A stretch of 10,665 nt of DNA from Pseudomonadota bacterium (lineage in GTDB: Bacteria; Desulfobacterota; DSM-4660; Desulfatiglandales; B25-G16). Location of the stretch: contig JADFWK010000127.1 in the NCBI GenBank assembly GCA_015223015.1, forward strand, positions 1 to 10,665, given 5' to 3'. Positions 1 through 7,247 of this stretch are shown in pieces. The position numbers and the translations under genes are program-made. The stretch's first letter is position 1. Every line of letters starts with the position of its first letter. The notes beneath the pieces are model-generated. The model saw only the letters and a program-made list of their open reading frames with translations, did no database searches and was not told the DNA's origin.

Positions 1-1326
1 ATTGTACTCGGTCTGGCGACTATTGGATTTATGTTATACATAAACGTAGAATTAACCCTCATCTCACTCATCCCCACACCTTTTATCGTCTATTTTACCC
101 TCATTATTACCCGCAGGATGGGAAAAGGATTCAGGAAGGTGCAACAGACCTTTTCTGAGGTGACAGAGTCAGTCAGGGAGGCCCTCGCAGGAATTAGGAT
201 CATTAAGGCCTATAATCGTCAGTCGTGGGGGCATGGGAGAGTAAAGGAAACAGGGGAAACATATGTCAGAAATAATCTGGAGTTGGCCAGAAGCCTTGCC
301 CTCTTTTTTCCCGTGATGACATTATTCACCAATCTCGGACTGGCCATTGTAATCTGGATTGGAGGAAGACTGACGATTCTTGGGAATATTACCACTGGTG
401 ATTTTGTAGCCTTTATCAGCTATCTCAACCTTCTTACCTGGCCCCTGATGGCACTTGGTTGGGTTACCAACTTGATCCAGAGAGGTTCTGCCTCCATGAG
501 GAGGATAAACGAGATATTGGATGAGGTTCCTGAAATCACCAATCAAATAGCCAATCCATATAAGGGACCTATTAGGGGCAAAATTGCGGTGGACGGTTTA
601 ACATACTGTTATCCACAGAGAGAAGATCCTGCCCTAAGAGACATAACCTTCACCATAGAGCCCGGACAGACCGTTGCAATCGTCGGGGGAGTGGGATCCG
701 GCAAGAGCACACTCCTTCAGACAATACCACGGTTGGTGGAAACTGAACGAGGCATGATACACATTGATGGAATTCCCCTCCATGATATAGACCTAACAAA
801 TGTAAGGGGGTCCATAGGGTTTGTTACCCAAGAGACCCACATCTTTTCCGATACCATCCGAAACAATATAGTCTTTGGTAGGCAGGGGATCGGTGAGGAT
901 TCTATAGAGATGGCCCTTGTGGCATCTCAGTTGGCTGGTGAAATTGATTCGTTTCCCCAGGGCATCAACTCCCTTGTTGGAGAAAAAGGAATAACGCTAT
1001 CGGGAGGACAGAGACAGAGGCTGACTATAGCACGAGCCCTTATTTCAAATCCGCCCATCCTCATCTTGGATGACTCGCTCTCTCAAGTAGATACCGGCAC
1101 TGAGGCTGCAATACTCAACAGTGTGCTGGAGATAAGGCGCGGAAAAACGAATATTATTGTCTCTCACAGACTTTCAACCATTAGAAGGACAGATATCATC
1201 TTTGTGCTCAAGGCTGGCAGGCTTGTAGAATTGGGTGACCATGCAACCCTTTTTGCCGCACGCTGGGAGTATGCCCGGCTCTATGAAAGACAGCAATTGC
1301 GGGAGGAATTGGAGGACGGTAGATAG
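1..1326 (+). CDS. ABC exporter half-transporter, permease-ATPase fusion (5' end outside window)
   Basis: This is one subunit of a heterodimeric ABC exporter of the inner membrane, probably for drugs, lipids or other hydrophobic substrates; the substrate cannot be read from sequence. The frame is open to base 1, so the first ATG (31) is internal. The 441 visible codons lack roughly the first 140 residues of a typical ~580-residue half-transporter. What remains is the C-terminal part of the six-helix domain (hydrophobic helices near 300-360 and 400-470) and a full nucleotide-binding domain: Walker A GGVGSGKST (685-711), signature LSGGQ (997-1011), Walker B ILDD, and an H-loop SHR. The residue after the Walker B Asp is Asp (codon 1072-1074) where an active ATPase has Glu, so this Walker site is probably the degenerate one. 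The second exporter gene begins 2 bases after the stop. The family resembles YheI/BmrC, MdlA and TM287. Confidence 0.93.
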   Translation: MVLGLATIGFMLYINVELTLISLIPTPFIVYFTLIITRRMGKGFRKVQQTFSEVTESVREALAGIRIIKAYNRQSWGHGRVKETGETYVRNNLELARSLALFFPVMTLFTNLGLAIVIWIGGRLTILGNITTGDFVAFISYLNLLTWPLMALGWVTNLIQRGSASMRRINEILDEVPEITNQIANPYKGPIRGKIAVDGLTYCYPQREDPALRDITFTIEPGQTVAIVGGVGSGKSTLLQTIPRLVETERGMIHIDGIPLHDIDLTNVRGSIGFVTQETHIFSDTIRNNIVFGRQGIGEDSIEMALVASQLAGEIDSFPQGINSLVGEKGITLSGGQRQRLTIARALISNPPILILDDSLSQVDTGTEAAILNSVLEIRRGKTNIIVSHRLSTIRRTDIIFVLKAGRLVELGDHATLFAARWEYARLYERQQLREELEDGR

Positions 1327-1328
1327 CC

Positions 1329-3437
1329 ATGCAGTTTGATTATGGACATATGGAAGAGGGTCACCTTGGCAAACCCTACAATATGAGACTGTTAAAGAGA
1401 CTCATTCCCTATTCACGGCCCTATAGGAAACCCATCGTGCTTGCCCTGGCCTTAACGATTTTGATTACCCTGTTTTATCTGGCTATTCCCTACCTTCCCA
1501 AGATTGCTATAGACAGATACATACTGTCGCTCTGGTACCCCGTTAACCAGCAGGAAAACCAGAATTTAGCGACTGAGTTCTCCGACCGATACGGCCATTT
1601 GGTTGTGGCTACAGAAGAAACGGGGTTGGGTTTTATCTCCAATGCTCATATCAAACAGATTGATCCCGGAGATCTCAGACGTTACTACGACAGGGGGATC
1701 ATTTCTAAGGAAGGCTTTTATAGGGTTTCTGCTGAGGCAGTAAACAAGAACGGGGTATTGAATCCTGAAGTGCTCATAAGAGGAGAAGGTTCCTCTGTGT
1801 ATATATCCGGTGAAGCACTCAAGGGTTTCTCTCCTGATCAAATAGCAACATTGAGACACAGAGACCTTAAAGGTTTACTGCTGGTGGGGCTATTCTTGCT
1901 TCTTTTGATTGGAGGCTCGCTCGTCTTGAACTATTGGGAGTTTTACCTTCTGGAGAAATCCGGACAGCATATGATGCAGGATATCAGGATGGAGCTTTTT
2001 GGCCGGATTCAGGGACAGGCCATTCAGTTTTTTGACCGTAATCCAGTGGGGAGACTGGTTACACGGGTGACCAATGACATCGAAAATCTAAACGAGATGT
2101 TCAAATCAGTGCTCATCACTATCTTCAAGGATGTCTTTCTGCTGAGCGGTATTATAGTGGTGTTGGTGCACCTGAACTGGCATTTGGCACTCATCTCCTT
2201 TATGCTCCTTCCTGTGGTGTTCGCACTAACACTATTTTTTAGCACACGGGCACGAGAGGTATTCCGGGAGATAAGACAACACATTGCTGCGATCAATGCA
2301 TTTTTGCAGGAGAGGCTTTCAGGTATACGGATTATTCAGCTTTTTGTCCAGGAAAGATCCCAGCTTAAGAGGTTTGAAGAGCTCAACCATAAGAACTACC
2401 TTGCCAGCCTGAGGCAGATTAGGATCTTTGCTGTGTTCATGCCCTTCATGGAGGTTCTTTCCTCGGTGGGTATCGGTCTTTTGATTTGGTATGGCGGGGG
2501 AAAGGTCATAGGGGAACAGCTCAGTTTGGGCTCTCTCGTGGCCTTTATCGGTTACATCCAGATGTTTTTTAAACCGATACGGGATATCTCAGAAAAATAC
2601 AACATAATGCAGTCTGCAATGGCGAGCATGGAACGGATATTTGGGCTTATGGATCAAAAAGAGATAATTCAGGAGCCAATAATCCCCAAACGACCGGTGA
2701 GAAGCGAAGGTCACGTGGAATTTAAAAATGTCTCTTTTTCGTATAATGATGGCTTTCCGGTCCTTAAGGGCGTTTCTTTTGAAATCAAGCCAGGGCAGAT
2801 CGTGGCCCTCGTTGGTTATACGGGCTCAGGAAAAACAACAACGATCAGTCTTTTGGAGAGATTCTATGAGCTTGAAAAGGGAGATATCCTCTTTGACGGG
2901 CTTGATATCAGGGAATGGGGAATAGGCGAGCTCCGCTCCAGAATAGGCCTGGTCATGCAGGATGTATTTATCTTTGCAGGAACAATTGCAGAAAACATAT
3001 ACCTGGGTGATGAAAAGATCAGCAGAGAAAAACTGGAAGATGTGTCCAGACAGGCAAACGCATATCAGTTCATTAATGGGTTACCAGGGGGTTTTAGCCA
3101 TGAGGTGAAAGAGGAAGGCGTAACCCTTTCTGCCGGGGAACGTCAGCTTTTAGCACTGAGCCGGGCATTGGCATATGATCCTACGCTTCTGGTTCTGGAC
3201 GAGGCCACCTCCAGCGTGGATCCGGAGACAGAACGGCTGATTCAAGACTCTATTTTTACCCTTTCAAAAAGGCAGACCACGCTCATTGTTGCCCACCGGC
3301 CTTCGACTATTCAGATGGCGGATAGGATTTTGGTAATGCACCATGGTCACATCGTCGAACAAGGTACCCACGAGGAACTGATAGCCTTGAAGAATATCTA
3401 CTATAGGTTGAATCTGTTGCATAAACCGGAGGCTTAG
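1329..3437 (+). CDS. ABC exporter half-transporter with extracytoplasmic insert, partner of preceding gene
   Basis: This is the second subunit (702 residues) of the heterodimeric exporter, longer than a standard half-transporter. TM1 lies at about residues 35-57. A hydrophilic insert of about 115 residues follows (~66-180), then TM2 (~182-205), the rest of the six-helix domain and an NBD. The NBD has Walker A GYTGSGKTT (496-504), signature LSAGE (600-604) instead of LSGGQ, Walker B LVLDE with catalytic Glu625, D-loop SSVD and H-loop His656. The intact Glu pairs with the canonical LSGGQ of the upstream subunit, while the LSAGE faces that subunit's Asp-containing Walker site. An insert between TM1 and TM2 is known in the BmrD/YheH type. 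GGAGG at 1311-1315 precedes the ATG at 1329 by 13 bases, a rather long gap; the in-frame ATG at 1350 is an alternative with no visible ribosome site. The genes are probably co-transcribed and translationally coupled. Confidence 0.93.
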   Translation: MQFDYGHMEEGHLGKPYNMRLLKRLIPYSRPYRKPIVLALALTILITLFYLAIPYLPKIAIDRYILSLWYPVNQQENQNLATEFSDRYGHLVVATEETGLGFISNAHIKQIDPGDLRRYYDRGIISKEGFYRVSAEAVNKNGVLNPEVLIRGEGSSVYISGEALKGFSPDQIATLRHRDLKGLLLVGLFLLLLIGGSLVLNYWEFYLLEKSGQHMMQDIRMELFGRIQGQAIQFFDRNPVGRLVTRVTNDIENLNEMFKSVLITIFKDVFLLSGIIVVLVHLNWHLALISFMLLPVVFALTLFFSTRAREVFREIRQHIAAINAFLQERLSGIRIIQLFVQERSQLKRFEELNHKNYLASLRQIRIFAVFMPFMEVLSSVGIGLLIWYGGGKVIGEQLSLGSLVAFIGYIQMFFKPIRDISEKYNIMQSAMASMERIFGLMDQKEIIQEPIIPKRPVRSEGHVEFKNVSFSYNDGFPVLKGVSFEIKPGQIVALVGYTGSGKTTTISLLERFYELEKGDILFDGLDIREWGIGELRSRIGLVMQDVFIFAGTIAENIYLGDEKISREKLEDVSRQANAYQFINGLPGGFSHEVKEEGVTLSAGERQLLALSRALAYDPTLLVLDEATSSVDPETERLIQDSIFTLSKRQTTLIVAHRPSTIQMADRILVMHHGHIVEQGTHEELIALKNIYYRLNLLHKPEA

Positions 3438-3459
3438 GCTGCCCGCCATGCCCTCCGGT
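3425..3459 (+). terminator. Hairpin over the exporter stop codon, possible terminator without T-run
   Basis: Perfect 8-base arms ACCGGAGG (3425-3432) and CCTCCGGT (3452-3459) enclose a 19-base loop that contains a small GGC/GCC stem (3437-3439 with 3445-3447). The left arm lies in the last codons of the second exporter gene and the loop holds its TAG. No T-run follows, so intrinsic termination is unproven. It may instead protect the mRNA 3' end or act with Rho. It sits at the point where transcription from the exporter would run towards the opposing dsbD gene. Confidence 0.35.
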
Positions 3460-3467
3460 GAGCTTGA

Positions 3468-3653
3468 ATGAACACTGTATCTGTTACCCATGCAAACACT
3501 CTTAAGCGATTGCAAAGTACTAGCCCGGTGGCCTTTGAAGAGATAAGGAGGAATGCAAGCACCCAATTTGACCCCGAGATTGTAGCGGCCTTTGAAAGAT
3601 CATGGTCCTCAAGGAAAGGAGCTTTACAGAAGCCCGGCGATAGGCGATCTTGA
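3468..3653 (+). pseudogene. Relic of the C-terminal end of an HD-GYP domain protein
   Basis: This 61-codon frame carries, at residues 22-46 (about 3531-3605), a stretch with EEIRRNASTQFDPEIV and a following AAF. It closely matches the C-terminal helices of HD-GYP cyclic-di-GMP phosphodiesterase domains, whose usual form is ALEEIRR-AGTQFDPEVVEAF. The HD and GYP catalytic motifs and all earlier domain sequence are absent upstream, in this frame and in the neighbouring ones I inspected. The segment before residue 20 does not resemble the family. The ATG at 3468 has only a weak GGTGAG-like site. I infer a decayed fragment left by deletion or rearrangement between the exporter operon and dsbD, not a working enzyme. 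The family match is recognised from memory of the motif, not from a search. Confidence 0.6.
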
Positions 3654-3718
3654 CCCAGTTCTACCTTGAGTATCTACCTTGCCGCACTGTATAGCCAACT
3701 AGCCGCAGCCAGTAAGAG

Positions 3719-5233
3719 CTATTCCTGCATGGAATCCGATCTATTGAGTAGCACCGTTAGCCTTTTGATAAACTCGGATTTTGTTACGAGGCCTACGATC
3801 CTCAATTTCGTTTCCTCAGTGCCTTGTCTGTTTATGAAAACCGTTGTTGGAATACCTCGGATCTGATATTGCCTCAGTAACCTATCATGGGATGGTTTTG
3901 CGTTGGTCAGGTCTACCTGCACAGTAATAAGGTTGCGCATTAGCTTTACCACATCATGATCGCTAAATACCTCTTTATCCATTATCCGACAAGGCGCACA
4001 CCAGTCAGCATAGAAGTCAATGATCAGCGGTTTCTTTTCTTCAGCGGCCTTTGCAAGGATAGCTTCATCATACGGCATCCATGCAATTTTTCCCGCAGGC
4101 CGAATTCCAAGGAGCAGGTAAATGATGCCGCCGCATACTATGGCGATGCCCACTACCTTTTTGGCATATGAGAAAACCCTGACATTTTTTCCTGTTTTGT
4201 CAAGCCAGCCGAGATGGATACCTGCTGCTATCGCTACTCCTGCCAAGAGAGCAAGTCTAAGAAGATTCTGCGATACTACGAAGCTGATCATAAAGGCTGC
4301 CATAGCCATCAAGACCCAGCCCATAAGCTTTCTAATCCATAGCATCCAATCCCCTGACTTTGGTAACCTGGCTAGCGCTCCTGAAAAAACGGCCAAAATC
4401 GCAAGGGGAAGGCCCAGGCCAATACTCAGGACAAAGAAATAGAGGAAACCAAGAAAAGGATTTCCCATTTGCCCTACATAGATTAAAAGTCCCAGAATAA
4501 ACGGGCCCAAGCAAGGAGCGGCAACTATGCCGAGGGTCAGGCCCATAAAGAATGTTCCCAAAAAGCCAGGGTATCCCTTGGATGCAAACTGTGTCAGCGA
4601 TTGAGGCAGTTTGAGCTCCCACAGCCCGAAGAAACTTAGCCCCATGGCAACCATCACACTGGCTACAAAGATCAAAACCAGAGGGTGCTGAAGGGCGGCA
4701 CCGAGCATACCTCCTGATAGGGCAGCCGAAAGGCCCAGTAGAGAATTGGTCACAGCAAGGCCAAACATATAGAATATCCCGTGGACTATCGTGTGACCTC
4801 TTATCCTCTCACTTTTCCCCCCGAAATAAGAAACCGTTATGGGAATAAGGGGATACACACAAGGGGTAAGATTGAGAGCCAGGCCCCCCAAGAAAAGTGC
4901 CAAAAGGGTCAACCAGATGCTTCCGCCACCACTCTGCTTTTGGGAATGTTGCTCCTGGCCTGAGTCCGCTTGTGCCTGAACAAGCAGATCTTGACCCGGC
5001 GCTGTGTTTTGTGTTCCTTTCTCTATTATGCTGGGGGCATAGAGAGATCCGGGAGGACCGGAACTCATGAGAGCGGGATGGGTTTCTTGACTCTGATAGG
5101 GGCCGTGGGCGTTGGCGGCATGAGCAAGTCCTGTGGAGAGCCAAGGGGGAAATGGATGGGATGTAATAGATGCAATGAGAAGCAAGAAAAACAATAGTAA
5201 TCTTATAGCTTTTTTTCGTCTTCCAGCGAGCAT
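3719..5233 (-). CDS. dsbD: Thiol:disulfide interchange protein, CcdA/DsbD core fused to thioredoxin, short N-terminus
   Basis: The protein carries reducing power from cytoplasmic thioredoxin across the inner membrane to periplasmic partners (disulfide isomerases, cytochrome c maturation proteins). Of its 504 residues, 1-9 are basic and 10-24 form a hydrophobic signal or anchor. Residues ~40-105 are a polar Gln/Ser/Pro-rich linker. A multi-helix CcdA-like domain follows (~106-378) with the two expected cysteines, Cys125 in TPCVYPL and Cys241 in APCLGP. The C-terminal thioredoxin domain (~385-500) has WCAPC (Cys412, Cys415) and the cis-proline motif GIP (Pro462). E. coli DsbD has in addition an N-terminal immunoglobulin-like domain of about 120 residues with its own cysteine pair. 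Here the equivalent stretch is too short and contains no cysteine, so the relay must use another partner. The start ATG is preceded by AAAGGTG. The 189-bp palindromic element begins 35 bases upstream. Confidence 0.92.
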   Translation of the reverse strand: MLAGRRKKAIRLLLFFLLLIASITSHPFPPWLSTGLAHAANAHGPYQSQETHPALMSSGPPGSLYAPSIIEKGTQNTAPGQDLLVQAQADSGQEQHSQKQSGGGSIWLTLLALFLGGLALNLTPCVYPLIPITVSYFGGKSERIRGHTIVHGIFYMFGLAVTNSLLGLSAALSGGMLGAALQHPLVLIFVASVMVAMGLSFFGLWELKLPQSLTQFASKGYPGFLGTFFMGLTLGIVAAPCLGPFILGLLIYVGQMGNPFLGFLYFFVLSIGLGLPLAILAVFSGALARLPKSGDWMLWIRKLMGWVLMAMAAFMISFVVSQNLLRLALLAGVAIAAGIHLGWLDKTGKNVRVFSYAKKVVGIAIVCGGIIYLLLGIRPAGKIAWMPYDEAILAKAAEEKKPLIIDFYADWCAPCRIMDKEVFSDHDVVKLMRNLITVQVDLTNAKPSHDRLLRQYQIRGIPTTVFINRQGTEETKLRIVGLVTKSEFIKRLTVLLNRSDSMQE

Positions 5234-5268
5234 AGCACCTTTCCCTTCCCTTTTTTAGCAATAGCTTT

Positions 5269-5457
5269 GACAAACTCGTAAAAAGTGTTTTGTGAACGAG
5301 ATTGAGCGTTTTGAGAGAAAAGCGCTTGAGATGTTCAGCGTTAAGAAATGCTAACTGTCTGAGGGAATTATACCGAGTTTTAGCATTTTAGCTGAACGTT
5401 TTAAGTGCGCCCAAAACACTCACGGATATAACAAAATCGACTTTTTACGAATGCATC
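5269..5457. mobile_element. MITE-like 189-bp imperfect palindrome with direct-repeat flanks
   Basis: The ends are related inverted repeats sharing 11 exact bases, TCGTAAAAAGT (5276-5286) and its complement (5440-5450), inside ends that both read GA inward. Further matching arm blocks occur in order: TGAGCGTTTTG (5303-5313) with CAAAACACTCA (5412-5422), one mismatch; GCGC (5322-5325) with GCGC (5407-5410); GTTCAGC (5333-5339) with GCTGAAC (5391-5397); AATGCTAA (5347-5354) with TTAGCATT (5380-5387). The whole can fold into one long interrupted hairpin with its loop at about 5355-5379. AGCTTT flanks both sides (5263-5268 and 5458-5463), as a 6-bp target duplication would. No coding capacity is seen. 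I infer a miniature element mobilised by a transposase elsewhere in the genome. A structured RNA or repeat of the REP/BIME type is the alternative. Confidence 0.65.
5367..5396 (-). promoter_or_regulatory. Possible promoter inside the palindromic element, facing dsbD
   Basis: On the minus strand a perfect TATAAT (5372-5367) lies in the loop of the palindrome, with a weak TTCAGC -35-like hexamer (5396-5391) 18 bases upstream. It points towards dsbD, whose start is about 134 bases downstream. The -35 matches the consensus at only three of six bases, and the downstream arm of the palindrome would be transcribed into the leader. No better sigma-70 promoter was seen between the element and dsbD. 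Confidence 0.25.
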
Positions 5458-5761
5458 AGCTTTTATCCAAAACAAAATAAGAATGGAAGCTTTGGAAATC
5501 AAGTCTTGCGCGTAACATTGACAGAATTTCTCTCCCCGCTCTATTAGCCCAAAATAGTGTGAAACTCAAGCCCTGAGTCCTTTTTGTTTTCAAAGATATC
5601 TTTTTGTTGGCTCAGTGGAAGGAGTAAAATCAGCCCTTAGCATAGCCAGGAGCAGGATTGAACTGATTTCAGAGGAGAAATGCAGGTGTCACCTGAGGAA
5701 GCGGTGAGGCATGAAAAAATGAACTTACCCTATTTCCCTTATGCTGTAGAGGGTAATTTTG
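5458..5761. other. Gene-free stretch between the palindromic element and the phoU stop
   Basis: About 300 bases with no gene I can support. On the plus strand, TTGACA (5518-5523) and TATTAG (5542-5547) are 18 bases apart and could be a promoter. Just downstream is a 5-bp hairpin ACTCA/TGAGT (5564-5568 with 5574-5578) followed by CCTTTTTGTTTTC, which looks like a weak terminator on the plus strand and less so on the minus strand. A short palindrome CAGGTGTCACCTG lies at 5683-5695. No strong intrinsic terminator follows phoU on the minus strand, so read-through towards dsbD is possible. Confidence 0.4.
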
Positions 5762-6445
5762 CTACTGGTTTACTCCGTGTGGTTTGTAATCCTCGGCGTG
5801 GTGGCGAACGATCTCACCCTTTACCATGTAAATTACGTCCTCAGCAATGTTGGTGGCGAGGTCTGCTATTCGCTCTAAATGTCGTGATGCTTGGAGCAGA
5901 TGTATCAGGCATTCCATTCTATCGATGTTTTTTCGTATTCCATCCTGCACCTGGAGATACATGTCCCTGTTAATGGCATCTACCTCATCATCTGAAGCAC
6001 CAACCTCCCAGGCCAGATCGATGTCCATATTCACCAGGGAGTCGAGACTTCTTTTGAGCATGGACTGGGTCTTCTCAGCCATCCCAGGAAAGTCAAAAGG
6101 AATGTCAAGCTTTTTTTGCGTTGAAAGAAAGGCAGCCCGCTCCGCTATATTCACTGCCAGATCTCCAATCCTTTCCAGATCATTGTTTATCTTTATAACG
6201 GCGATTATGAAGCGGAGATCGATTGCCACAGGTTGGTACAAGGCCAAAATTTTGAGACATTCTTCTTCAACATCCACCTCAATCTGGTCAATCTCATGGT
6301 CTGCTTCTATGACCTTTTCTGCCAGTTTCCTGTCCCTCATCTCCATAGCCTTGATGGCCATTCTCACTCGCTCCTCTACCATGGCTCCGAGGGAAAGGAT
6401 CCTCTTTTTCAGCCGGTCCAGTTCTCTCTCAAAATGTATGGTCAT
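5762..6445 (-). CDS. phoU: Phosphate signalling accessory protein PhoU
   Basis: PhoU is a cytoplasmic, membrane-associated regulator that links the PstSCAB transporter to the PhoR sensor kinase and prevents Pho regulon activation and toxic phosphate uptake when phosphate is plentiful. The 227 residues are a normal length. They show the family's two-fold repeat of three-helix bundles, each with its metal-binding signature: LERIGDLAVNIAE (90-102) and LERIADLATNIAE (190-202), with the Glu, Asp, Asn and Glu positions intact in both copies. The start is fixed by AGGAGG (6460-6455), nine bases before the ATG. The gene begins 18 bases after the pstB stop and is the last gene of the operon. Confidence 0.97.
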   Translation of the reverse strand: MTIHFERELDRLKKRILSLGAMVEERVRMAIKAMEMRDRKLAEKVIEADHEIDQIEVDVEEECLKILALYQPVAIDLRFIIAVIKINNDLERIGDLAVNIAERAAFLSTQKKLDIPFDFPGMAEKTQSMLKRSLDSLVNMDIDLAWEVGASDDEVDAINRDMYLQVQDGIRKNIDRMECLIHLLQASRHLERIADLATNIAEDVIYMVKGEIVRHHAEDYKPHGVNQ

Positions 6446-6454
6446 TACTGTCTA

Positions 6455-6460
6455 CCTCCT
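6455..6460 (-). promoter_or_regulatory. Strong ribosome binding site of phoU in the pstB-phoU gap
   Basis: AGGAGG fills the 18-base gap between the pstB stop codon and the phoU ATG. It gives phoU its own efficient initiation even though it is the last gene of the operon, and it supports 6445 as the start. Confidence 0.8.
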
Positions 6461-6463
6461 CTC

Positions 6464-7225
6464 TTAGCCAAACCGACCGGTGATGTAATCCTCGGTCTGC
6501 TGAAGTTTTGGTCGGGTGAAAATGGTATCGGTGTCATCTACTTCGATGAGTTTTCCCAGATAAAAGAAACCTGTGATATCGGATACCCGGGCAGCCTGTT
6601 GCATATTATGGGTTACGATGATAATGGTGTATGAGGATTTCAATTGGTGGATCAGTTCCTCTATCTTCTGAGTTGCAATGGGGTCTAAAGCAGAGCAAGG
6701 CTCATCCATGAGTAGCACCTCAGGTTCCACGGCCAGTGCCCGGGCGATGCAGAGGCGCTGCTGCTGACCCCCTGATAGACCTAGTGCTGAGTCGTCCAAC
6801 CTGTCTGATACCTCATCCCACAGGGCGGCCAGGTTCAGGCTTTCCTCAACCCGGTTGGCCAGGTAAGTCTTCTTGCTGATACCATTTACCCGCAGCCCAA
6901 AGGCCACATTCTCAAAAACGGTTTTGGGGAAGGGATTGGGTTTCTGAAAAACCATTCCGATACGGCGGCGAAGGCCAACCACATCCACATTGGGGTCATA
7001 GATATCCTGACCATCTAAAAGAACCTTTCCCTCTGCCCGACTATAGGGAATGAGGTCATTCATCCGGTTCAGGCAGCGCAACAACGTGCTTTTCCCACAC
7101 CCCGAAGGACCGATGAGGGCTGTTACCCGGTTAATGTAAAAGTCAAGAGAAACCCCCTCAAGGGCAGGGAAGTCACCGTAATAGAAGTCCAAATCGGTTG
7201 TTTTCATTTTCAGTGATCCATTCAT
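6464..7225 (-). CDS. pstB: Phosphate ABC transporter ATP-binding protein PstB
   Basis: PstB is the cytoplasmic ATPase that powers PstSCA phosphate import. From the chosen start it has 253 residues, the usual family length. Visible motifs are the aromatic A-loop region [10 protein letters not shown], Walker [10 protein letters not shown] (39-47), Q-loop Gln94 in VFQKPNPFP, signature LSGGQ (150-154), Walker B LLMDEP (171-176, catalytic Glu175) and H-loop His206. [13 protein letters not shown] sequence after Walker A and [14 protein letters not shown] are typical of PstB. The frame stays open to 7291, but that longer form would overlap pstA and adds no family sequence. The ATG at 7225 has GGGGA five bases upstream and leaves a 22-base gap after pstA. 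Confidence 0.96.
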   Translation of the reverse strand: MNGSLKMKTTDLDFYYGDFPALEGVSLDFYINRVTALIGPSGCGKSTLLRCLNRMNDLIPYSRAEGKVLLDGQDIYDPNVDVVGLRRRIGMVFQKPNPFPKTVFENVAFGLRVNGISKKTYLANRVEESLNLAALWDEVSDRLDDSALGLSGGQQQRLCIARALAVEPEVLLMDEPCSALDPIATQKIEELIHQLKSSYTIIIVTHNMQQAARVSDITGFFYLGKLIEVDDTDTIFTRPKLQQTEDYITGRFG

Positions 7226-7247
7226 ACTTGTCCCCTTTTGCGAATAG

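Noticed and set aside
5680..5973. 97-codon plus-strand frame with a good GAGGAG site
   Set aside because: Two thirds of it is antisense to the 3' end of phoU, the product matches no family I know, and a GAGGAG can occur by chance. Only its first 27 codons lie outside phoU.
5847..6467. 206-codon open frame on the plus strand opposite phoU and the phoU-pstB junction
   Set aside because: It lies entirely on the other strand of well-conserved phoU codons, is Ser/Arg-rich as antisense shadows are, and has no recognisable motif.
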